A DNA stretch of 64,000 nt from Neptunicella marina. GTDB lineage: Bacteria; Pseudomonadota; Gammaproteobacteria; Enterobacterales; Alteromonadaceae. The stretch covers positions 1 through 64,000 of the forward strand of contig NZ_JACNEP010000015.1 of the NCBI RefSeq assembly GCF_014270035.1, written 5' to 3'. Position numbers and translations under genes: made by a program. How positions within the stretch are numbered: the stretch's first letter is position 1; every line of letters begins with the position of its first letter. The notes under the pieces are model-generated. The model made no database searches. It was given only the letters and a program-made list of their open reading frames with translations, and was not told the DNA's origin. Positions 58,137-64,000 of the stretch are shown piece by piece.

Positions 58137-58466
58137 ATGGAAAAAACATTTTTAGTCGATGCAAGTATTGTTTCTGTTTTTGACAGTTTAGACGCTAATA
58201 AGGCTTATTTAGGCGATGTGTTAGCTGGTCAGGTAATCGAAGATGAAACATTTAGATTTCGTCCCTATGAGCAAATTGTTACTTCAATAATTGTTAGCAA
58301 AAGTTTTGTTGATAACAGGATGGAGGTCATCACTCACAACGGTAACTGCTATTCAATAGGCGATGAACCCAAATTATTTAAGATAACGACTGATGAACTT
58401 GCTGTTATTCGCTTTGGGCAATATTCGCCTGAAACGATTTTAGCATTAAGAAAGCAGCCACAATAG
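58137..58466 (+). CDS. Unrecognised 109-residue protein coupled to the upstream gene
   Basis: A small acidic soluble protein beginning MEKTFLVDASIVSVFDSLDA. It starts four bases after the stop of the 344-residue gene with little ribosome site of its own, implying translational coupling. The opening LVDASIV looks superficially like the first strand of PIN nucleases, but the further conserved acidic positions are not apparent and it is short. Ends QYSPETILALRKQPQ. Function unknown. Confidence 0.65.
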   Translation: MEKTFLVDASIVSVFDSLDANKAYLGDVLAGQVIEDETFRFRPYEQIVTSIIVSKSFVDNRMEVITHNGNCYSIGDEPKLFKITTDELAVIRFGQYSPETILALRKQPQ

Positions 58467-58535
58467 TCTGCTATTTATCATAGTTTGTTTTACGCTCGCT
58501 TTGAAGGAGTGAAAAACGCGATATTGGATCGCACG

Positions 58536-58575
58536 ATGAAGCTTCCAATCCTAGGTTTTAGCTTGGAAACTTCAT
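58536..58575. repeat. Imperfect 13-bp inverted repeat between the unknown operon and czcA
   Basis: ATGAAGCTTCCAA (58536-58548) pairs with TTGGAAACTTCAT (58563-58575) with one mismatch, around a 14-nt loop. There is no T run on either side, so it is not a standard terminator. It lies between two converging genes. Confidence 0.55.
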
Positions 58576-58591
58576 AAATTATGCTGTACTG

Positions 58592-61500
58592 TTAGCGCGA
58601 AAGCTCCTCAATTTTCTTCTTGGAGAACCAGCGATACAATACAGGCAAAACAAACAATGTGAGTAATGTTGCTGTGATCAAACCGCCAACAATTACACTT
58701 GCTAAGGGGCGTTGAATTTCCGCGCCAACCCCATTAGACATTAACATCGGAATTAGCCCTAACGCTGAGGTGATTGCGGTCATTAGCACAGGTCTTAATC
58801 GGGAAGTAGCCCCGTCAAATATTGCATCAGTAGTTTCCAAACCATCTTGAATACGCTGGTTAATACTTTCAACCATAACCACACCATTTAACACTGCAAC
58901 ACCAAATAGTGTAATGAAGCCAACGGAGCTTGGCACGGACAAGTATTGCCCAGACAAATATAAGGAGAAAACACCGCCGATAACAGCTAATGGGACATTA
59001 ACTAAAATCAACATGGCTTGACCAACTGAGCCAAATGCGAAGTAAAGCAAAAGAGCAATTAGCGCCAAAGATAAAGGAACCACTATAGCTAACCGTTGTT
59101 GTGCTCGTTGTTGACTTTCAAATTGACCACCAATGGCAACAGAGTAGCCAGCAGGTAAATCGACTTTCTCGGCGATTACTTGTCTGATATCGGCAACAAC
59201 ACTGCCCATATCTCTATTTTGCACGTTGGCTTGGATAACAACACGTCGTTGCACATCATCTCTTCTCACTTGCGGAGGGCCTGACTCAAAAGAGATTGTT
59301 GCAACATCACCAAGACGAACCCAAGAACCTGTAGGTGACTGAATGCGAATATCAGAAATAGCTTCTTTATTACTACGATATTCTTTTTCTAAACGCACAT
59401 ATATATCATAACGCTCATTCCCGTTGATGATTTGTCCTGCTTCAACTCCACCTATACCATCTCGTATCACTTCCATTATATCACCGACCGATAGGCCAAA
59501 ACGTGAAAGCTCTTGTCTGTTTGGCTTTACAACTAATTGAGCTTCACCAGCTATTTGTTCAAGCGCAACATCTCTAGCGCCTTCAACTTCTTTAATTGCC
59601 GATTCTATTTCTTGCCCTTTAACTGCCAATTGATTGAGGTCTGGCCCAAACAGCTTTATCGCTAGTTGTGCTTTTACACCAGATAGTAACTCATCGACAC
59701 GGGTAGCAATTGGTTGAGAAAAGTTCAGTAAAAGTCCCGGAAACTCTTCAAGCGATTGTTCCATTTTGTTTTGCAGTTCATAACGGTTTGAAGCACTGGT
59801 CCACTCGGACACGGGTTTTAGTCCGATATAAATTTCAATGTTATTAACTGGTTCAGGGTCGCCGCCTATTTCAGCACGTCCGATGCGGCTTAGCGCATAG
59901 GTAACTTCAGGAAATGCCATCAACTTTTCTTCTAATATAGGTGAAACCATCAATGCAGTATCTAAACTAGAAGAAGGAGCAAGAGTTGCTCTTAAGTTAA
60001 TTGTCCCTTCTTCTAGCTCTGGAACGAATTCAGTACCTATGTAAGGTGCAATTGAAAAGGCAGAAACAACCATAATTAGCGAGGTAACAACAATTAACTT
60101 GGTGCGTTTAAGTGCAAACTTAAGCCCATTTTTATATAGCTTATCTAAAGGTTTAAGGACAAAGCTATCTCTTTCTTTTATGCCTTTTTTGAACATGAAA
60201 GTGGCAAGTGCTGGTACGACAAACAAGGCAACAACAATAGCTGAAATGATGGCTAGAATAATACTAATTGCCATTGGCTGGAATAATTTTGCTTCGACAC
60301 CTTCAAAGCTAAACAAAGGCAAGAACACGACTAAAATGACAGAAGCAGCAAAAAATACTGGGCGAGCCACTTCTTTGCCTGCTTCTTTTAGCCGCAAATC
60401 GATACCATGATCATCTTTTTCTATTGCAAAGGGATCAGTATCATCACAAGGAACACGAGCTTCTACACTTTGTTGGTGTGTTGAATCAGGGTGGTTTAAA
60501 TGTTTAAACATATTTTCAACCATGACCACTGAGCCGTCCACAAGCATACCAATAGCTACGGCAATGCCACCTAGTGACATAAGATTGGCAGAAATTCCCC
60601 ACCAAGCCATGATCATTAATGCAATACCTACCGATATTGGAATGGAAATAAGAACAAGAAACGTTGCTCTTAAATTCATTAAGAACAGGGCAAGCACGAT
60701 ACAAATAAAGATAAAGGCAAGTGCTAGTGCATTGACTACAGTACTGACAGCTTGTTCGATTAAATCAGCTTGATCATAGAAGGGTTCGAATCGAACACCT
60801 TTAGGTAATGCCTGATTGATTAGTGGAATTCGTGCATTAATACCATCAATGGTTGCTTTTGTATTGGAACCCATACGCTTGAGTACAATGCCTGATACAA
60901 CTTCACCTAGGTTTTCAACTTTTCCTTCGGACGTTTTACGGGTCATAGTGACCGCACCTTGTCGAATTTCACTACCTAGTTCAACTTTGGCGACATCAGA
61001 AACCGTCACAACAGTACCATCTACGGTTTTTACAGGTACTTGCTTAATGTTGCTAATGCCTGCTTCACCACTTTCGAACCAACCCGTTCCTCGAATAACA
61101 AGCTGCTCTTGTCCTCGGTTCATATACCAACCGCCAACGTTGGCATTGTTACTATCAAGTGCATTAACGATATCTTCTTGCGACAATCCATATGCAAGGA
61201 GCTTAGAGGGAGCTATGTTCACTTGATATTGCCTAACATTACCTCCGAAAGATAAGACATCTGTGACACCATCAACTGGCATAATTAGCAATTTGATTAT
61301 CCAATCATTGAGGCTTCTGAGCGCCATTGAGTCATATCCTGCGTCTTTATCTGACACGAGCAAGTATTGAAATACTTGACCCAACCCTGACGTATTTGGT
61401 CCCATTTCAGGCGTACCTACACCGTCAGGTATCAACTCTTTTGCAGCTTGAAGCCGTTCAAAGACGAGCTGCCGTGCAAAATAGATATCAGTCCCTTCTT

Positions 61501-61792
61501 TAAAAATGACAGTAACGCCAGACAGCCCCGTTTTGGAAATTGAACGTACTTGTTCAACATCAGGTAACGCATACATGACCGCTTCAATCGGATAAGTGAT
61601 GAGTTGTTCTACTTCTTCTGCGGCAAGCCCCGGCGCTTCTGTATTAACCGCGACTTGAACATTAGTCACATCAGGGAAAGCATCCAAGTTCAGTTTTGGG
61701 ATCACCATTATTGCGCCAACAATAGTGGCAAATAAGGCAATCAAAATAAGGAGTCGGTTGTTTACAGACCAATCTATAATTTTATTAAACAT
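58592..61792 (-). CDS. czcA: Heavy-metal efflux RND inner-membrane pump (CzcA/CusA family)
   Basis: A 1066-residue proton-driven RND pump of the heavy-metal (HME) class, with twelve spans and two large periplasmic loops. The N-terminus FNKIIDWSVNNRLLILIALF, the span-4 motif AIGMLVDGSVVMVEN and FGVAVLNGVVMVESINQR are typical. The span-4 acidic residue for proton relay is present. A cytoplasmic loop of about 55 residues after span 4 includes PCDDTDPFAIEKDDHGID. AAGGAGA precedes the ATG, 11 bases after czcB. It is the last gene of czcCBA. Metal (Zn/Co/Cd/Ni or Cu/Ag) is not settled from sequence. Confidence 0.94.
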   Translation of the reverse strand: MFNKIIDWSVNNRLLILIALFATIVGAIMVIPKLNLDAFPDVTNVQVAVNTEAPGLAAEEVEQLITYPIEAVMYALPDVEQVRSISKTGLSGVTVIFKEGTDIYFARQLVFERLQAAKELIPDGVGTPEMGPNTSGLGQVFQYLLVSDKDAGYDSMALRSLNDWIIKLLIMPVDGVTDVLSFGGNVRQYQVNIAPSKLLAYGLSQEDIVNALDSNNANVGGWYMNRGQEQLVIRGTGWFESGEAGISNIKQVPVKTVDGTVVTVSDVAKVELGSEIRQGAVTMTRKTSEGKVENLGEVVSGIVLKRMGSNTKATIDGINARIPLINQALPKGVRFEPFYDQADLIEQAVSTVVNALALAFIFICIVLALFLMNLRATFLVLISIPISVGIALMIMAWWGISANLMSLGGIAVAIGMLVDGSVVMVENMFKHLNHPDSTHQQSVEARVPCDDTDPFAIEKDDHGIDLRLKEAGKEVARPVFFAASVILVVFLPLFSFEGVEAKLFQPMAISIILAIISAIVVALFVVPALATFMFKKGIKERDSFVLKPLDKLYKNGLKFALKRTKLIVVTSLIMVVSAFSIAPYIGTEFVPELEEGTINLRATLAPSSSLDTALMVSPILEEKLMAFPEVTYALSRIGRAEIGGDPEPVNNIEIYIGLKPVSEWTSASNRYELQNKMEQSLEEFPGLLLNFSQPIATRVDELLSGVKAQLAIKLFGPDLNQLAVKGQEIESAIKEVEGARDVALEQIAGEAQLVVKPNRQELSRFGLSVGDIMEVIRDGIGGVEAGQIINGNERYDIYVRLEKEYRSNKEAISDIRIQSPTGSWVRLGDVATISFESGPPQVRRDDVQRRVVIQANVQNRDMGSVVADIRQVIAEKVDLPAGYSVAIGGQFESQQRAQQRLAIVVPLSLALIALLLYFAFGSVGQAMLILVNVPLAVIGGVFSLYLSGQYLSVPSSVGFITLFGVAVLNGVVMVESINQRIQDGLETTDAIFDGATSRLRPVLMTAITSALGLIPMLMSNGVGAEIQRPLASVIVGGLITATLLTLFVLPVLYRWFSKKKIEELSR

Positions 61793-61803
61793 AGCGGCTC
61801 TCC

Positions 61804-63093
61804 TTAATGGTTATGCGGATCAAATCCGCCTTTAGCTATTTCAGAAGCAACAAAAAACGCTCCTTGAGTGACCACACGAGTACCACTTTCTAAACCGAAT
61901 ATTTCTCTGAAATTACCTAGAGAACGACCTAACTCAACCTCTGTCGCTTTGAATTCACCGGGATGATCCTCAACAAATACGGTCCAATCTCCGTCCGCAC
62001 TTCTAATTAGCGCTTCTTCTGGAACGGCCATAACTTTTTGTTCAGTGGCAAATTGAAAATATACTTTAACAAACATGCCTGAATGGAGATTGTCATCTGC
62101 ATTATTAACACTTAGGCGAATGATTCGAGTTCTAGTGATGGGATCAATCGTGTGGGCTTCCTGAATAACTTTTGCCTTATAATCCTCTCCTTCTAATTTA
62201 ACTATTGCCGGAGAGTTGATTGATAGATTGAGCTTTTTGTTGGGTGATACTTTAGCTTCCACCCACAGCTTATTTTCATCTGCCAAAAGCATGATAGTAT
62301 CACCCGCATCGACTCGTTGGCCTTGGGTGAAGTCATCTTGTAAAACTACTCCTTCTCGCTGAGCTACTAGCGAATATTGGCCAAACGAAGTTATGTCTTT
62401 ATTTGATATGTCTTTTATCGCTTTTTCAGTTAACCCTAGTGCGATAAGTTCTCCGTATGTGGCGTTAAATGTGGTTTGAGCCTGAAGTAAACGACTTTCA
62501 CTTACTGTTTTGTTGCCTAATTTCTTTACTCGCTGCCATTCAGTTGACGCAATCAAGTAGTCAGCTTGAGCTTGAGCCATTGCTTCACTAAATAGGGTGA
62601 CCAGCTTTTGTCCTTTTTCTACGTGTTCACCGAGTGCAGTATGTCTGCTTATTATCACTGACTCGGTACGGGGAGAAACGACATAGCTGCTATAACCATC
62701 TACTTTGACCTCTCCGGGCGCATAGATTGTACTGAATTGATAATCAGGTCTTATGCTTTGAACTTTAATATTGGCTAGTGACATTTTTTGAGGGCTTAGA
62801 GTAATACCTTCTTCATGTTCCTCTTCAGTTTCTTTATTTTTGCTCTCTTGGTCGTGACCATGTTCGTCATGTTCTGTGTCTTTTTCAGAATGGTTGCCTT
62901 CATTTTCCTGATGGCCTTCTTCTACATGATTTTCTTCACTTTCCGAGTGTTCGTGTTTATGTTTTTTGGGATTTGCTGTTACAGGTTCAATTGTATTTAC
63001 TTGTAGAGCATACACTTCACCGCTTAATGTCCCACCTAAAAAAAGTCCACTAATTACTATTGCTAATAATTTTTTGCTAAATAATGTATTCAT
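61804..63093 (-). CDS. czcB: RND periplasmic adaptor with metal-binding N-terminus (CzcB family)
   Basis: A 429-residue membrane-fusion protein linking the CzcA pump to the outer-membrane channel. A signal peptide ends near residue 29. Residues about 42-97 are almost entirely His, Glu, Asp, Lys and Asn (KKHKHEHSESEENHVEEGHQ and onward), a probable metal-binding extension. The adaptor body follows: ISPQ-like start at about 100 (LSPQKMSLANIKVQSIRPDY), lipoyl half-motifs, a coiled-coil hairpin, then beta-barrel (DDLNSG-like DDNLHSGMFVKVYF). The His-rich extension favours divalent cations such as Zn or Cd over monovalent ones, by inference. Confidence 0.92.
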   Translation of the reverse strand: MNTLFSKKLLAIVISGLFLGGTLSGEVYALQVNTIEPVTANPKKHKHEHSESEENHVEEGHQENEGNHSEKDTEHDEHGHDQESKNKETEEEHEEGITLSPQKMSLANIKVQSIRPDYQFSTIYAPGEVKVDGYSSYVVSPRTESVIISRHTALGEHVEKGQKLVTLFSEAMAQAQADYLIASTEWQRVKKLGNKTVSESRLLQAQTTFNATYGELIALGLTEKAIKDISNKDITSFGQYSLVAQREGVVLQDDFTQGQRVDAGDTIMLLADENKLWVEAKVSPNKKLNLSINSPAIVKLEGEDYKAKVIQEAHTIDPITRTRIIRLSVNNADDNLHSGMFVKVYFQFATEQKVMAVPEEALIRSADGDWTVFVEDHPGEFKATEVELGRSLGNFREIFGLESGTRVVTQGAFFVASEIAKGGFDPHNH

Positions 63094-63147
63094 TTTTTTA
63101 CCTATATTCTTTTAACGTTTAAGATTTCTAATTGCCGTTTTAACTAA

Positions 63148-64000
63148 TTAAATCTTAAACTTAGATAATTGACCCATGCTCCAAATGAAGGCTATTTCAG
63201 AGAGTCTAAATTGTTTTTCTAGTTGAATGCCTGAGTGCAATCCATCAGCTCTTTGGCTCAACGCTATTAGATAGTCTGAAGTATTGATGTCTCCAGCCTC
63301 CCAACGAGCGTTTAGCAACCTCGCGCTATTATCAATTCGGTTTTGCATAAGGTTTTGCCATCGCTGATAGTATTTTTTACTGATCATGAGGGATTCATAG
63401 TTGGCCTGAGCTTCAAAAGAGCGTTTTCGATAAATGGATTGGAAATAAGCTTCCGCAGCAACGGCTTCTGAATATGCCGCTTTAGTAGCATCGGAATAGT
63501 TATTTCTGATATTCAAAGGCATAGAGAATGTTAAGCCAACGATATTATCGTCACTATTTTTTCCTGCGCTAATCCCTATGGTGGGATTAGCTTTATTCTC
63601 TATGGTTGTTAGTTGTGCTTTAGCTTGTTGCTCTTTCCATTTTGCTTTAGCCAATTGTACTTGGGGGTGTTGTTCAATCCATTCAGCTTTGTATGAATAG
63701 TTTTCAACATCGAAATCAATAGAGATTTTACTGGCTAACTCTGGTGTCCAATCAGGCAGCAGCTCTTTAACTTTAACCTCAGCATTTTTTAGCTCTATTT
63801 GATATTCAGCTATTTCACTAAAAACTTGAGACAAGTTTAAGTAAACCAGCTCAGCATCTAGAGGCTCAAGTATTCCCGCCTTTTGTTTGTCTTCCACAAT
63901 ACTAAGTAAGGTTTGCAGTTGACTTTCTCTCTCCGTAAATAGCTGTGCAGTATCTTTCGCTGATTGCCAATTTGTCAAAGCAATTAACGCATCGGCCTTT
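63148..64000 (-). CDS. czcC: TolC-type outer-membrane channel of the RND system (CzcC family), partial
   Basis: The C-terminal 280-odd residues of an outer-membrane efflux protein; the reading frame runs without a stop through base 64000, so the N-terminus is outside the window. The internal repeat of long helices typical of OEP proteins is seen (ESQLQTLLSIVEDKQKAGIL, FEAQANYESLMISKKYYQRW), with VGLTFSMPLNIRNNYSDATKAA marking a strand pair. It is the first gene of the czcCBA order on the minus strand, 54 bases from czcB. The regulator of the operon, if any, lies outside. Confidence 0.9.
   Translation of the reverse strand, partial: KADALIALTNWQSAKDTAQLFTERESQLQTLLSIVEDKQKAGILEPLDAELVYLNLSQVFSEIAEYQIELKNAEVKVKELLPDWTPELASKISIDFDVENYSYKAEWIEQHPQVQLAKAKWKEQQAKAQLTTIENKANPTIGISAGKNSDDNIVGLTFSMPLNIRNNYSDATKAAYSEAVAAEAYFQSIYRKRSFEAQANYESLMISKKYYQRWQNLMQNRIDNSARLLNARWEAGDINTSDYLIALSQRADGLHSGIQLEKQFRLSEIAFIWSMGQLSKFKI

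Noticed and set aside
58137-58466. PIN-domain toxin
   Set aside because: Only the first strand (LVDAS) resembles PIN; the other conserved acidic residues cannot be found.
54346-58591. Integron attC sites or gene cassettes in the accessory block
   Set aside because: I looked for the paired 7-base core sites and a cassette rhythm and did not find them; the 40-base repeat lacks the core motifs.
1-64000. CRISPR array, rRNA, tRNA, phage module or insertion sequence
   Set aside because: No regularly spaced repeats, cloverleaf with CCA end, structural phage genes or transposase frames were seen on either strand by eye.

Overview
The window reads as the chromosome of a Gammaproteobacterium, most probably of the order Alteromonadales. 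The evidence is gene order and close protein resemblance to enteric and marine gamma-proteobacterial homologues: fadR, nhaB and dsbB together; yoaA, tsaB, slp, fadD, rnd and ycgL as one run; ybbP-ybbA divergent from tesA; purL divergent from mltF. I cannot name a genus from sequence alone. Most genes are ordinary core genes.

Layout. 1-3.5 kb holds oxidative-stress and iron genes: a 2-Cys peroxiredoxin, bfd behind a good Fur-box candidate, two bacterioferritin subunits with complementary active sites, grxD and sodB. 3.5-6 kb holds a GMC oxidoreductase and fadR; 6-9.2 kb a periplasmic binding-protein-like gene, nhaB and dsbB. 9.2-19 kb is a long minus-strand run: yoaA, tsaB, a small unknown, slp, an alpha/beta hydrolase, fadD, rnd, ycgL, mltB, ycgN. 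19-26.8 kb has an NPP-type phosphodiesterase, a Pit-type transporter, a nested inverted-repeat element, yjjX, an SDR/LysR divergent pair and a periplasmic ATP-dependent DNA ligase. 26.8-30.9 kb is a large secreted subtilase that is broken twice. 31-36.8 kb has a sugar MFS transporter, a PepSY/response regulator/kinase operon, an AI-2E family permease and folX. 36.9-48.4 kb has a soluble PAS-PAS-MCP protein, ybbPA, tesA, a 1537-residue hybrid kinase, a discoidin-like secreted protein and two very small genes. 48.7-54.3 kb is purL and mltF.

From about 54.4 kb to the end the content changes. An AT-rich stretch (54.4-58.6 kb) carries an Atm1-type ABC exporter broken by loss of one TA unit, and three unrecognised genes. 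Two of those share a similar N-terminal segment. It is followed by a minus-strand heavy-metal RND operon (czcC partial at the window edge, czcB with a His/Glu/Asp-rich N-terminus, czcA). I see no integrase, transposase, tRNA, rRNA or CRISPR array anywhere in the window.

Functional links supported by sequence: FadR probably controls itself and fadD (17-bp FadR-like sites upstream of both); Fur probably controls bfd and perhaps the bacterioferritins; the two ferritin subunits probably co-assemble, one binding haem and one oxidising iron. The most unusual points are the complementary ferritin pair, the broken subtilase, the TA-tract frameshift in the ABC exporter, the 340-bp nested inverted-repeat element, and the unknown gene cluster at 56.5-58.5 kb.
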